From Nonomuraea sp. PA05 (GTDB taxonomy: Bacteria; Actinomycetota; Actinomycetes; Streptosporangiales; Streptosporangiaceae): a stretch of DNA of 64,000 nucleotides. The stretch is from positions 81,259 to 145,258 of the forward strand of contig NZ_VSEY01000037.1 in the NCBI RefSeq assembly GCF_008086045.1, written 5' to 3'. Shown piece after piece: positions 1-8,581 of this stretch. The notes below the pieces were generated by a model that saw only the letters and a program-made list of their open reading frames with translations, was not told where the DNA came from and did not search any database. Within the stretch, counting starts at the first letter, position 1, and each line of letters begins with the position of its first letter. The position numbers were made by a program, and so were the translations under genes.

Positions 1-201
1 CTTGCGCAGCAGCCCTTCGTCGACCAGCCGGGCCAGGCGCGCGCTGAGCACCTGGCGGGGCGCGCCGGTGATCGCCTGCATGTCGGCGAACCTGCGCACG
101 CCGGTGAACGCCTCGCGCAGCACGAGGAAGGTCCACTTCTCCCCGACGATGTCCAGGGTGCGCTCGATCGAGCAGTTGTTCACCCGGAAGGGAAGGTTCA
201 T
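1..201 (-). CDS. HxlR-family transcriptional regulator (3' part outside window)
   Basis: Only the first 67 codons are present; the gene runs off the left edge. The visible part reads as the start of an HxlR winged helix: an early Cys (Asn-Asn-Cys-Ser-Ile-Glu-Arg), then a Trp-Thr-Phe-Leu-Val-Leu-Arg-Glu helix, then Phe-Ala-Asp-Met and Pro-Arg-Gln-Val-Leu-Ser-Ala-Arg-Leu, the family's recognition-helix pattern. HxlR proteins are cytoplasmic dimeric DNA-binding repressors or activators, often redox or aldehyde responsive through the N-terminal Cys. It is divergent from a GNAT/TetR pair. The ATG sits six bases after a perfect TATAAT, so the message is probably leaderless. Target genes are unknown; autoregulation or control of the divergent pair is inference. 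Confidence 0.85.
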   Translation of the reverse strand, partial: MNLPFRVNNCSIERTLDIVGEKWTFLVLREAFTGVRRFADMQAITGAPRQVLSARLARLVDEGLLRK

Positions 202-207
202 TTTTGC

Positions 208-237
208 ATTATACCTGAGTTCAGTTGACAGACTCAG
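208..237 (-). promoter_or_regulatory. Promoter of the HxlR gene with overlapping inverted repeat
   Basis: On the minus strand a perfect TATAAT box lies at 213-208, six bases before the ATG at 201, which fits a leaderless transcript. Just upstream an inverted repeat, CTGAGT (215-220) and ACTCAG (232-237) with 11 bases between, covers the expected -35 zone and so is a plausible repressor site. The -35 element itself is not clear. Confidence 0.5.
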
Positions 238-260
238 CCATCGAGGAGCAGGCTGGGTCT

Positions 261-776
261 ATGCAGGGAACCCAGATCCGCCCGGTGCGCCAGGACGACG
301 AGGACCGGATCAGACGCTTCCTGGCCGGCCTGTCGCTGCACACGCAGACACTCCGGTTCTTCACCGGTGTCTCCACGCCCGCCGCCGCCCTCGTCCGGGC
401 GCTGCTGTGCGTGGACGAGCGCCGCGACGCGCTGGTCGCGACCACCGAGTGCGGCGAGATCGTCGCGCACGCCATGAGCTTCAAGGGCGCCTGCGCCGAC
501 GTGGAGATCGCCGTGGTCGTGGCGGACGACTGGCAGGGGCGCGGGCTGGGCCCCGAACTGGTGGACACCCTGCTGCTGCGGGCCTCCGTGCGCGGCGCCA
601 GGACCGTGGCCATGGACGTGCTGGGGGAGAACCGGCGCGTGCTCAGGCTCATCCAGCGGCTCTGGCCGGAGGCCACCATGAAGGTCAGTTCGGGGACGGT
701 CGAGGTGACCGCTATGATCGATCAGGCTGGCCTATTTGCGGAACAAGGTTCTGTTGCCACACCATTGACAGTGTGA
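261..776 (+). CDS. GNAT-family N-acetyltransferase
   Basis: About 171 residues, one GNAT domain. GNAT enzymes transfer an acetyl group from acetyl-CoA to an amine on a small molecule or protein. The acetyl-CoA signature is visible as Asp-Asp-Trp-Gln-Gly-Arg-Gly-Leu-Gly (the Gln/Arg-x-x-Gly-x-Gly/Ala loop), preceded by a beta strand of the type that ends in Val-Val-Ala. I chose ATG 261 because GAGGAG lies about ten bases upstream; an in-frame TTG at 225 would add 12 residues. The 3' end overlaps the next gene by four bases (GTGA), so the two are translationally coupled. Substrate unknown. Confidence 0.8.
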   Translation: MQGTQIRPVRQDDEDRIRRFLAGLSLHTQTLRFFTGVSTPAAALVRALLCVDERRDALVATTECGEIVAHAMSFKGACADVEIAVVVADDWQGRGLGPELVDTLLLRASVRGARTVAMDVLGENRRVLRLIQRLWPEATMKVSSGTVEVTAMIDQAGLFAEQGSVATPLTV

Positions 777-1369
777 AGAGTGTCAAGAACGGACGCGACG
801 GCCGCACCCGCATCATCGAGGGCGCCCTCCGCCGTTTCAGCCAGGACGGCGTATCCGCCACCACCCTGGCCAGTCTGCGTGAGGAAAGCGGCGTCAGCGT
901 CGGCAGCTTCTACCACCACTTCGCCAGCAAGGAGCACGTCTTCGGCGTGCTGTACGGCGAGATCCTCGACGCCTACCAGGCGGCCTTCCTGGCCGAGCTG
1001 GTCCGCCACGAGGACGCCCGCGACGGCATCGAGGCCATCGTCACCTTCCACATGCGGTGGGCGGGCGAGCACCCCGAGCGGGCCAGGCTACTGATCAGCG
1101 AGCGTCCGCCGCGCAAGCACGAGCCGGGCGGCGCGGAGGTGGCGGAGGCGCGGCGCACGTTCTTCCGCCAGGTCTCCGACTGGTGGCGGCCGCACATGAA
1201 GAACGGCCACCTCCAGCCCGTCCACGCGACCATGTGTTACGTGTTGTGGCTGGGGCCGGCGCAGGAGATGTGCCGGTTGTGGTTCGCGGGAGCGCACACG
1301 CCGACGGAGGAGGAGATCGCGGGGCTGGGCGAGGCGGCCTGGCAGAGCCTGCGCCAGCGGGGAGAATGA
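773..1369 (+). CDS. TetR-family transcriptional regulator
   Basis: 198 residues from the GTG that overlaps the GNAT stop codon (GTGA). The first ~60 residues form the TetR helix-turn-helix: a Gly-Arg-Thr-Arg-Ile-Ile-Glu-Gly-Ala-Leu-Arg-Arg-Phe helix, then Gly-Val-Ser-Val-Gly-Ser-Phe-Tyr-His-His-Phe, the canonical recognition helix. The C-terminal ~130 residues are a helical ligand-binding and dimer domain with Trp/His-rich segments and no recognisable ligand signature. Cotranscription with the acetyltransferase suggests the regulator and enzyme respond to the same compound, which is inference. Confidence 0.88.
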   Translation: MKSVKNGRDGRTRIIEGALRRFSQDGVSATTLASLREESGVSVGSFYHHFASKEHVFGVLYGEILDAYQAAFLAELVRHEDARDGIEAIVTFHMRWAGEHPERARLLISERPPRKHEPGGAEVAEARRTFFRQVSDWWRPHMKNGHLQPVHATMCYVLWLGPAQEMCRLWFAGAHTPTEEEIAGLGEAAWQSLRQRGE

Positions 1370-1423
1370 GCCCTGCGCGGGGAGCGATGATCTGAGCACC
1401 GTCTGTGGTGTTATTGTCCAAAT

Positions 1424-2392
1424 GTGAGACGACCTCGGGCGCTGGTGCTGCCCGCCTTGCCGGAGAGCGCGCTCTCCCGCCTGGGAGAGATCGCCGACCT
1501 GACCGAGGCTCCCGCACGACCGAGCCTCGGCTTCACCGACGAGCAACTGGCGGACCTGGTCATCGAGACCGGCGCCACCGTGCTCATCACCGACGGCGAC
1601 CAGGTGCGCACCTCGGTGCTGAGCCTGCACCTGGACGTCGTGGCCAGCATGGGCCCGCCTGCCAGCGTGGACCTGGCGCTGGCCGCCGAGCGGGGCGTGA
1701 CCGTCCTGCACGCCACCGGGCGCGACCCCGAGGCGGTGGCGGAGCTGACGCTCGCGCTGCTGTTCGCGGTGAGCAGGAACATCGTCAGCGCCGACCGCGA
1801 GGTCCGCAGGGGACGCGTCTACCACGGCCCCGTCCAGCAGAACAGGGTCACGCCCGCGCAGCGGCACCGGGGCCGCAGGCTGACCGGGCGCACGGTGGGC
1901 ATCGTCGGCCTGGGCCAGATCGGCAGGGCGCTGCGCTGGCGCTGCGAGGGCCTGGGCATGAAGGTGATCGTCTGCGACCCGTTCGTGCCCGAGGCCACCC
2001 ACACGCTGCCCGAGCTGCTCGCCGAGGCCGACGTGGTCTCCCTGCACGTGCCGCTCACCGAGGAGACGCGCGGCTTCTTCGGCTACACCGAGTTCGGTGC
2101 GATGCGGCAGGGGTCGATCTACCTCAACACCTCGCGCGGAGCGCTGCACGACCTGCGGGCGCTGGTCGACGCGCTGCGCGAGGGCCAGGTGGGCGGTGCC
2201 GGGCTCGATCACTTCGAGGGCGAGTGGCTCGACCGGGCGCATCCGCTGACCCGGCTGCGGAACGTGGTGCTCACGCCCCGGCTGGGCGAGGCCACGGGGG
2301 AGAGCCGGGAGGAGCTGGCGGAGACGCTGGTGGAGGACATCGCCCGGCTGCTGCGCGGTGAGCGGCCCGCGCACGCCTACGTGCCGGCCTGA
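1424..2392 (+). CDS. D-isomer-specific 2-hydroxyacid dehydrogenase (NAD-binding)
   Basis: 322 residues from GTG 1424. The family reduces 2-keto acids to D-2-hydroxy acids (or the reverse) with NAD(P)H. A Rossmann motif Gly-Leu-Gly-Gln-Ile-Gly-Arg lies near residue 165. It is followed by the dehydrogenase core with Leu-His-Val-Pro-Leu-Thr-Glu-Glu-Thr-Arg and Asn-Thr-Ser-Arg-Gly, the region holding the catalytic Arg. The Gly-Leu-Asp-His-Phe-Glu motif is typically Gly-Leu-Asp-Val-Phe; the catalytic His usually near the end is replaced by a Pro-Arg-Leu-Gly segment, so activity may differ. It follows the TetR gene by 54 bases but need not share its promoter. Substrate unknown. Confidence 0.85.
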   Translation: MRRPRALVLPALPESALSRLGEIADLTEAPARPSLGFTDEQLADLVIETGATVLITDGDQVRTSVLSLHLDVVASMGPPASVDLALAAERGVTVLHATGRDPEAVAELTLALLFAVSRNIVSADREVRRGRVYHGPVQQNRVTPAQRHRGRRLTGRTVGIVGLGQIGRALRWRCEGLGMKVIVCDPFVPEATHTLPELLAEADVVSLHVPLTEETRGFFGYTEFGAMRQGSIYLNTSRGALHDLRALVDALREGQVGGAGLDHFEGEWLDRAHPLTRLRNVVLTPRLGEATGESREELAETLVEDIARLLRGERPAHAYVPA

Positions 2393-2405
2393 CGATCGTT
2401 CAGGC
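2387..2405. terminator. Palindrome carrying both convergent stop codons
   Basis: GCCTGA (2387-2392) and TCAGGC (2400-2405) flank CGATCGT. The left arm contains the TGA of the dehydrogenase and the right arm the reverse-strand TGA of the zinc-ribbon gene, so a hairpin would form from the last codons of both messages. There is no U-tract. Confidence 0.35.
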
Positions 2406-2702
2406 GATCTGGCGGACGCGCGTCGGAACGCGCCAGCTCGCCCGGTCGAGCGAGATGTCCAGCCGGAGGTCACCACGCTGCCTGCGCAAACCCGGCACCC
2501 GCACCCGGTCGTGCACGTCGAACCTGCCCCGATGCGGATAACCGAACCCCAGCTCACCCGGCAACACCCGCAGATCATCACGATTGCCGCAACGCGGGCA
2601 CGTCCACGAGACCAGATCCATCCCCCGGTTGTAGTCGGAGCAGGCGCTGAAGTATTCGTCGGGCCTGAAACGGGACTCGCAGGCCAAGCAAGGGATCAGC
2701 AT
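2400..2702 (-). CDS. Small zinc-ribbon protein, unknown function
   Basis: About 100 residues from ATG 2702, chosen because GAGGAG sits eight to nine bases upstream; a longer in-frame start would add 12 residues. The N-terminal half carries Cys-Leu-Ala-Cys near residue 4 and Cys-Pro-Arg-Cys near residue 35, an isolated Cys at about 20 and Asp/Tyr-rich spacing, which looks like a treble-clef or zinc-ribbon fold. The C-terminal half is Arg-rich and basic, so nucleic-acid contact is possible. I do not recognise a named family. It converges with the dehydrogenase with seven bases between the stop codons. Confidence 0.6.
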   Translation of the reverse strand: MLIPCLACESRFRPDEYFSACSDYNRGMDLVSWTCPRCGNRDDLRVLPGELGFGYPHRGRFDVHDRVRVPGLRRQRGDLRLDISLDRASWRVPTRVRQIA

Positions 2703-2741
2703 GAGGTCCGCTCCTCGGGACGACGTATCGGTACGCATAGA

Positions 2742-2816
2742 GATACCGCGCGTTACTTGTCCGCCGCTTGCAGAATGCTTGGGTGCTTAAGTAACAGTAT
2801 GAGCACTGTCGGTATC
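2742..2816. repeat. Nested inverted repeats between zinc-ribbon gene and methyltransferase
   Basis: GATACCG (2742-2748) pairs with CGGTATC (2810-2816), and inside it GTTACTT (2752-2758) pairs with AAGTAAC (2789-2795). The divergent intergenic position suggests operators or a loop, but the arms are far apart and no regulator is evident. Confidence 0.3.
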
Positions 2817-2854
2817 AGATCATGCTCGTGAGCCGGCGGTGAAAGGATGCTCTT

Positions 2855-4258
2855 GTGGAACGACTGCGCCATCACCTCCTCGAATCCGGATACACGATCG
2901 ACGGCGTACGTGAACGCCTGGGCAGCATGGCGGCCTCGGCCCTGGCCCGCGAGGAGCTGACACCGGCTCTGCGCGCGACCGCCGACGGCGATCCCCTGGG
3001 CACGCTGATCAGGCTGTGGTGGCTCGGCGTCCCCGTCCCCGCCAAGGCCGTGGCGCCGGAAGTGCTCGCGTCGGGGCTGGCCGAGGCCGACGGCGACCAG
3101 GTTTTGGCCACCGTGCACCTCCAGCCGTGGGAGACCGGCGGCTACCTCGTCTCCGACAGGAAGGTGCGGCCCGGCGACCCGGCGCTGCGGCCCGACCACG
3201 TGGTGGGGGCCGGCGGCGCCTCGGCCAACCTGGCCCAGCTCGTCACCCGCCGCCCGGTCGGGCGCGCGCTCGATCTCGGCACCGGCTGCGGGGTGCAGGT
3301 GCTGCACCTGGCGGGGCGTGCCGGGCACATCGTGGCCACCGATCTCAACCCGAGAGCCCTGGAGCTGGCCAGGCTGAGCTGGGAGCTGTCCGGGGTCGGC
3401 GACGTGGACGCGCGGGCGGGCTCGATGTTCGAGCCGGTCGAGGGCGAGCTGTTCGACCTGGTCGTGAGCAACCCGCCGTTCGTCATCGCGCCGGCCCGCG
3501 AGGGCAAGCTGACCTACCGCGAATCGGGTCGCGAGGGCGACGACTTCTGCCGCGACCTCGTCCGCGCCACGCCCCGCCACCTCAACCCCGGCGGCCAGGC
3601 CCACTTCCTGGCCAACTGGCTGCACGTCGAGGGCGAGGACTGGCACGACAGGGTGGGCGGCTGGCTGGGCGAGACCGGCTGCGACGCCTGGGTGGTGCAG
3701 CGCGACGTGCAGGACCCGGCCGAGTACGTCGAGCTGTGGCTCAAGGACGCCGCCGAGCAGGGCACCAGCGCCTACACCGAGCACTACGACCGCTGGCTGA
3801 GCTGGTTCGACGAGCGGCGGGTCGAGGGCATCGGGTTCGGCTGGATCACGATGCGCAACTCCGGCACGCTCGACCCCGTCGTCCGCGTCGAGCACCTGGC
3901 CCACCAGGTCTCGCTGCCGGTCGGCGACTACGTGGACTCGGTGGTCGACGCCATCGCCGCCGCGCACCGGGCGCAGGGGCTGGACGCGGCGCTGCTGCGT
4001 ACCGCCGAGGGGCTGCTCGACGAGCGCGTCGGCCTGCCGGGCGCGGAGGACCCGATCCGCATCGTGCTGCGCCAGACACAGGGGTTGCGGCGCAGCAGGG
4101 AGGTCGGCACGGTTGAGGCCGCGCTGGCCGGGGTCTGCGACGGCGAACTGGCGCTCGGACCGCTGCTCAACGTGATCGCCGAGCTGGTCGGCGACGGTGA
4201 GATCCCTGACTCCGACGCGGTCAGGCCCTTGATCGCGGAGGGTTACTTCCTCCTTTAA
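2855..4258 (+). CDS. Class I SAM-dependent methyltransferase, HemK/PrmC-like catalytic core
   Basis: 467 residues from GTG 2855, with AAAGGA about eight bases upstream. Residues ~1-110 form an N-terminal domain; the Rossmann SAM domain begins near residue 135 with Asp-Leu-Gly-Thr-Gly-Cys-Gly, followed by Ala-Thr-Asp-Leu-Asn and the catalytic Asn-Pro-Pro-Phe (near residue 208). Asn-Pro-Pro-Phe/Tyr is typical of enzymes methylating amide or exocyclic nitrogens (HemK/PrmC, RsmC, RlmG). A C-terminal extension of ~150 residues is helical and acidic. It is longer than PrmC (~280), so a specialised rRNA or protein target is more likely. The gene stands alone. Confidence 0.85.
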   Translation: MERLRHHLLESGYTIDGVRERLGSMAASALAREELTPALRATADGDPLGTLIRLWWLGVPVPAKAVAPEVLASGLAEADGDQVLATVHLQPWETGGYLVSDRKVRPGDPALRPDHVVGAGGASANLAQLVTRRPVGRALDLGTGCGVQVLHLAGRAGHIVATDLNPRALELARLSWELSGVGDVDARAGSMFEPVEGELFDLVVSNPPFVIAPAREGKLTYRESGREGDDFCRDLVRATPRHLNPGGQAHFLANWLHVEGEDWHDRVGGWLGETGCDAWVVQRDVQDPAEYVELWLKDAAEQGTSAYTEHYDRWLSWFDERRVEGIGFGWITMRNSGTLDPVVRVEHLAHQVSLPVGDYVDSVVDAIAAAHRAQGLDAALLRTAEGLLDERVGLPGAEDPIRIVLRQTQGLRRSREVGTVEAALAGVCDGELALGPLLNVIAELVGDGEIPDSDAVRPLIAEGYFLL

Positions 4259-4517
4259 TCGGGTGTTGATTGGACGTCAACTCCGGTGGTGGAAGCTGTG
4301 AGCCAGGACACGGACCTGGGGGGTTCGAGGGCCGTGTCAGGTCCGGCCGGTCGTCCGAGTGTGAGGCGGCTAGCCGTTGCGTGGAGCATCCGGATAACCG
4401 GGCCCCCTAGCGACGCGCGACGGTCAGGGTGACCGGCCGGGCTGAACACATCGGATTTTCCTAGGGACAGCCTTGATCAACCATGTGTGGATGACACGTC
4501 TGGACGACGAGCTGTAC

Positions 4518-7500
4518 TCAGGACTCGACGACGGGCCCATCGCCGGCGGGTTCGGGAGTGGTGAGACTGTCGAGCAGGACCTTGAGGTCCCCGGCCTCGG
4601 GAGCGCCGAGCCGGGAGAAGATGTCGAAGGCCTGCCGTAGACAGTCGAGGCTTCTCGTCGTGCTGCCGAGACCGCGCAGCGCCTTGCCGAGCACGGTGAG
4701 CGAGAGCGCCTCCCCGTACGGGTGGCCGATCTCGCGGGCGACCACCAGCGCCTGTTCGGCGTGGCGCACCGCGTCGGGATACCGCTCGGCGGCGATGAAC
4801 GTCTCGGCCAGCCGGGAGCACACCCGTTGCTCCCACACGCGCTGCCTGCTGGCTCGGAAGAAGGCCAGGCACTCGGCGTGGTGGTGCACGGCCTCGGTGA
4901 GGCGGCCCACCCTGCTCAGGACGATGCCGAGGTGGTAGCGGGCCCGGGCGGTGCCCGCGCCGCTGCCGATCTCGGTGAAGATGGCCAGGCCCTTCTCCGC
5001 CGCCGCGATCGCGTCCTCCGGACGGCCCAGGCCCAGGTGGTCGCGGGCCGAGTAGCTGAGGACCAGCGCCTCGCCGGCCGGCACGCCGTTCTCGCGGTAC
5101 CAGCGCATGGCGGCGTCGAACAGCGACAGCGCCTCGGTGTGGCGGCGCTGACGGCCGACGACGACGGCCAGGGCGTTCAGCACCTCGCCGGTCACGATCT
5201 TCTCCTGGCGCGCCCGCGACAGCTCGTGCACGACCCTGAAGTGCTGCTCGGCGTCCTTGAGCCGGTTGTCCGCGAACAGCACCCGGCCCAGCACGTAACG
5301 GGCGCGCAGCTCGCCCGCCTGGTCGCCGTTGTCCTGCGCGGTGGCCAGCACGGCTCTGGTGCTGTGGTCGAACTCGCGCGTGTGGGTGCCCGCCTCCAGC
5401 AGCGGCTCCATCGCCACCAGCAGGTCGGCGGCGGGCAGCAGGTGCTCGCTGGTACGCGCGGTCGCGGCGGCCTGGTCGATGGCCGCGAACAGCGAGTCGC
5501 CCTCGGCGATCAGCCAGGCCACGGCCGCGTCCACGCTGGTGAAGGTGAGCCCGCTGCCGACGACCACCAGGTTGGCGGGGATCATGCTGCCCTCGTAGGC
5601 GAGCGTGTGCGCGGACTGGGCAGAGGCCAGGTAGAAGCCGAGCAGCCGGCGCAGCGCCATGGTTCTGGCCTGGGGCCGCTCGCCCCGCTCCAGCTCGCGG
5701 CGGGCGAACAGTTTCAGCAGGTCGTGGAAGCGGTAGCGGCCGGGCGCGGGCGCCTCCAGGAGGCTGGCGTCCACCAGCGACTCCAGCACCTCCTCCGCCT
5801 CGAACGCGCTCGCCGACAGCAGGGCGGAGGCGGCGCCGACGGAGATGTCGGGCCCGTTGGGCAGCGACAGCAGGCGGAAGGCGCGGGCCTGGGTGGCGGT
5901 GAGCTGTCCGTACCCGAGCGCGAACGTGGCCTCCACGGCCAGGTTGCCCACCCGCAGCTCGTCGAGGCGGCGCTGCTCGTCGGCCAGCCTGGGCACCAGC
6001 GAGGCGACCGTCCAGGAGGGGCGGGCGGCGAGCCGGGAGGCCACGATCCGCACCGCCAGCGGCAGGAAGCCGCACGCGGCCACCACGTCCATGGCCGCGC
6101 CGTGCTCGGCGGCGACCCGTTCGGCGCCGGCGACCGAGGAGAACAGCGACAGCGCCTCGTCGGGCTCCATCACGTCGAGGTCCACGAGCTTGGCCGACGG
6201 CAGGTCGGCCAGCTTGCCCCGGCTGGTGACGATGGCCGCGCAGCCGGGCGTGCCCGGCAACAGCGGGCTGACCTGCGCGGCGTCGCGGGCGTTGTCCAGC
6301 AGCACCAGGATGCGGCGCTCGGCCAGGATGGAGCGGTAGAGCGCGGAGCGCTCGGCGGGGGCTTCCGGGATGACGTCCGGCGGCACGCCGAGCGCGCGCA
6401 GGAAGCCGCCGAGCGCCGACTCGGGCGCGAGGGCCTGGTCGGTGTAGCCGCGCAGGTCGGCGTAGAGCTGGCCGTCGGGGAAGACGTCGTCCACCAGGTG
6501 CGCCACGTGCACGGCCAGCGTGGTCTTGCCGACGCCGCCGATGCCGGAGATGGCCGCGATGGGCACGCCCTCGGCCGACGACTGGGCCGACAGGAGGGAG
6601 CGCAGGCGGACCGCGACCTCCTTGCGGCCGGTGAAGTCGCTGACGGCGGCCGGGAGCTGGGCGGGGCGGGGCAGCTCCAGCGCGGGCTGCTGCTCCTCCT
6701 CAGCCGGCGGCTCCTCCTCCTCGGGCGCCTCGGCCGCGGCGAGCGTGGGGTCGGCGGCGAGGATGCGCTGGTGCAGGGCGGACAGCTCGGGGCCAGGCTC
6801 GATGCCCAGCTCGTCGATGAGCGCCTCGCGTGTCTCGGTGAAGACGTTGAGCGCGTCGCCCTGCCGGCCGCAGCGGTACAGCGCCAGCATGAGCTGGGCG
6901 CGCAGCCGCTCGCGCAGCGGGTGGTCGGCGGTGAGGGCGATCAGCTCAGAGACGATCTTGGCGTGGTTGCCGAGCTCCAGGTCCACGTCCATGAGCGTCT
7001 CGATGACGCTGATGCGCCGCTCGACCAGGCGGTCGCGCTGGTGCTCGGAGTAGGGGCCGACGGTGCCGGCCAGCGGCTCGCCCTCGAACAGGTCCAGCGC
7101 GGCGCGCAGGCCGCGGGCGCCCTCGGCCGGCTTGCCCGCCTTGCGGGCGGCCTCGGCCTGCTGGATGCCGCGCTCGAAGCGGGTCAGGTCGAGGCTGTCT
7201 TCCGGCAGGCGCAGCGCGTAGCCGCGGCCGATCGAGGTGAGCAGCTCGGGGCGGGAGCGGGCGGGCCGGTCGGGCTCCAGCACGGTGCGCAGCCTGGAGA
7301 CGTACGTGCGCAGCGCGCCCAGGGCCCGCGGTGGAGCCTCCTCGCCCCAGACGGCGTCGATCATCTCGTTCGGGGTGACCGCGTGTCCCTCCCGCAGGAG
7401 CAGCATGCCGAGGATGGAACGCTGTAGCGGGGTGCCCAGGTCGAGTTCCCGGCCGTCACGCCACGCGCGGACAGGACCGAGCACGGCGAACCGCAGCCCG

Positions 7501-7523
7501 CTCTCAACGCGTCGACCAGCCAT
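4518..7523 (-). CDS. AfsR-type SARP regulator: winged helix, BTAD, NB-ARC, TPR
   Basis: About 1001 residues from ATG 7523, chosen because GGAG lies nine bases upstream; an in-frame TTG at 7562 would add 13 residues. Domains in order: OmpR-type winged helix (~10-92), bacterial transcriptional activation domain (~100-245), an acidic Glu/Pro linker (~265-285), an NB-ARC STAND ATPase with Walker A Gly-Ile-Gly-Gly-Val-Gly-Lys-Thr-Thr (~330) and an Ile-Leu-Val-Leu-Leu-Asp-Asn Walker B (~405), then TPR-like helices (~700-980). Size and order match AfsR-class regulators, which bind direct repeats and recruit RNA polymerase, usually to activate secondary metabolism or morphogenesis. No biosynthetic cluster lies in the window, so the target is remote or unknown. 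Confidence 0.92.
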   Translation of the reverse strand: MAGRRVESGLRFAVLGPVRAWRDGRELDLGTPLQRSILGMLLLREGHAVTPNEMIDAVWGEEAPPRALGALRTYVSRLRTVLEPDRPARSRPELLTSIGRGYALRLPEDSLDLTRFERGIQQAEAARKAGKPAEGARGLRAALDLFEGEPLAGTVGPYSEHQRDRLVERRISVIETLMDVDLELGNHAKIVSELIALTADHPLRERLRAQLMLALYRCGRQGDALNVFTETREALIDELGIEPGPELSALHQRILAADPTLAAAEAPEEEEPPAEEEQQPALELPRPAQLPAAVSDFTGRKEVAVRLRSLLSAQSSAEGVPIAAISGIGGVGKTTLAVHVAHLVDDVFPDGQLYADLRGYTDQALAPESALGGFLRALGVPPDVIPEAPAERSALYRSILAERRILVLLDNARDAAQVSPLLPGTPGCAAIVTSRGKLADLPSAKLVDLDVMEPDEALSLFSSVAGAERVAAEHGAAMDVVAACGFLPLAVRIVASRLAARPSWTVASLVPRLADEQRRLDELRVGNLAVEATFALGYGQLTATQARAFRLLSLPNGPDISVGAASALLSASAFEAEEVLESLVDASLLEAPAPGRYRFHDLLKLFARRELERGERPQARTMALRRLLGFYLASAQSAHTLAYEGSMIPANLVVVGSGLTFTSVDAAVAWLIAEGDSLFAAIDQAAATARTSEHLLPAADLLVAMEPLLEAGTHTREFDHSTRAVLATAQDNGDQAGELRARYVLGRVLFADNRLKDAEQHFRVVHELSRARQEKIVTGEVLNALAVVVGRQRRHTEALSLFDAAMRWYRENGVPAGEALVLSYSARDHLGLGRPEDAIAAAEKGLAIFTEIGSGAGTARARYHLGIVLSRVGRLTEAVHHHAECLAFFRASRQRVWEQRVCSRLAETFIAAERYPDAVRHAEQALVVAREIGHPYGEALSLTVLGKALRGLGSTTRSLDCLRQAFDIFSRLGAPEAGDLKVLLDSLTTPEPAGDGPVVES

Positions 7524-7562
7524 GCCGTCTGTCTCCAAGCCAATGGAACGATTTGTTACCAA

Positions 7563-7568
7563 ATAATA
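7563..7568 (-). promoter_or_regulatory. Candidate -10 box of the SARP gene
   Basis: TATTAT on the minus strand, 40 bases upstream of ATG 7523, in a locally AT-rich patch that is rare in this window. No convincing -35 is visible. Confidence 0.35.
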
Positions 7569-7737
7569 GATCCATTACTGCTCGTCACCTAGATGCGGAC
7601 AGATCGTTCATCTCTGCGTTGATCCGCCTTCAATCCGGTGTTGAGCCCGTCCCTGGATGCTGATGCTCGGAGCCGTACGTGACGCGCATCGCGGGGGCGT
7701 GTGTCATGTAAGAGCGCTTATGGGGCGGAAAAAATAC

Positions 7738-7769
7738 CGGCCCCGCCCTCCAGAATTCGGGCGGGGCCG
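7738..7769 (-). terminator. Rho-independent terminator of the GNAT gene
   Basis: A perfect 11-bp stem (7738-7748 with 7759-7769), a 10-base loop and, on the minus strand, a following TATTTTTTCC. It lies 15 bases past the stop codon of the GNAT gene at 7784-8428. This is the clearest intrinsic terminator in the window. Confidence 0.9.
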
Positions 7770-7783
7770 TCGGTGAACAGGTT

Positions 7784-8428
7784 TCAGGCCGCCTCGACCA
7801 GACCGAGCCTCATGAGCAGCCGCTCGCGGACGAGCGGCCATTCGGAGTTCAGGATCGAGTAGAACGCGGTATCTCGGACCGTGTTGTCGGCGCCTCGGCT
7901 ATCCGCTCGCCGCACCCCGTCGAAGTGTGCGCCGAGTGCCTCGATGGCGGCCCGGGATCTGGTGTTGCGTACGTCTGCCTTCAAAGTGATGCGATGGACG
8001 TTCCAGGTCTCGAAGGCGTGCGAGAGCAGGAGGAACTTGCTCTCCCGGTTGACCCCCGTGCCTTGGGCGCCGGCGCCCAGCCAGGTGTAACCGATGTCCG
8101 CCACGGACGGAATGTCGCCCACCGCACCGCGTGTACCCGGAGGCCAGGGCATGGGGCCCTGCCAATACTCCAGGTGCATGAGACGGGTGGCACCGACCAC
8201 GCGGTCGGTGTTCAGCCACCGGATGGCGAAGGGCATCGTGCGGCCCTCCGCCTGCTCAGCCATGGCCGCCTCCACGTAGGAGACCACCTCGTCCCGGCCG
8301 TTCGGGACGCGAGTGAAGGTGTAGGTGGAGCGGTCTTCACTCGCGGCGGCGACCAGGTCATCGACCGCCGCCAGGCTGAGAGGCTCCAGACGCACGGAGC
8401 GTCCGGACAGGGTGACAAGAGCGGGCAT
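7784..8428 (-). CDS. GNAT N-acetyltransferase, RimJ/RimL-like
   Basis: About 214 residues from ATG 8428 (a Met two codons earlier is also possible). The layout is that of RimJ/RimL-type acetyltransferases: Arg-Leu-Glu-Pro-Leu near the N-terminus, Ile-Gly-Tyr-Thr-Trp-Leu in the core strand, then an acetyl-CoA loop (Gln-Gly-Thr-Gly-Val-Asn) and the helix with Asn-Thr-Arg-Ser-Arg-Ala-Ala-Ile-Glu-Ala-Leu-Gly-Ala. Such proteins acetylate protein N-termini, antibiotics or small amines. Codon choice is more relaxed than in its neighbours, which may hint at recent acquisition. It is a single-gene unit with its own terminator. Substrate unknown. Confidence 0.85.
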   Translation of the reverse strand: MPALVTLSGRSVRLEPLSLAAVDDLVAAASEDRSTYTFTRVPNGRDEVVSYVEAAMAEQAEGRTMPFAIRWLNTDRVVGATRLMHLEYWQGPMPWPPGTRGAVGDIPSVADIGYTWLGAGAQGTGVNRESKFLLLSHAFETWNVHRITLKADVRNTRSRAAIEALGAHFDGVRRADSRGADNTVRDTAFYSILNSEWPLVRERLLMRLGLVEAA

Positions 8429-8581
8429 GAGCACATGATGGGGGTTGCCTGACGTGCACGTAACCAGGCCGTGCGACCCAACTTTCCGCCGGTTTTCTCC
8501 CTGCGGCGTTTTCCCAGGTCAGAGGCCCCTTTTGGGGGATGGTAAACCCGCTCTTGGGGAAAGATTCGCCTAACCGTGACC

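Noticed and set aside
2..772. 5' extension of the TetR frame
   Set aside because: No motif before residue ~257; GTG 773 overlaps the GNAT stop and the helix-turn-helix follows at the right distance.
4259..4517. A riboswitch or small RNA in the longest gap
   Set aside because: No conserved riboswitch core, no strong hairpin and no plausible small ORF with ribosome site could be seen.
4722..7427. A 901-codon + strand frame opposite the SARP gene
   Set aside because: Same GC-skew artefact; Gln/Gly/Val-rich with no motif, while the minus strand has four well-defined domains.
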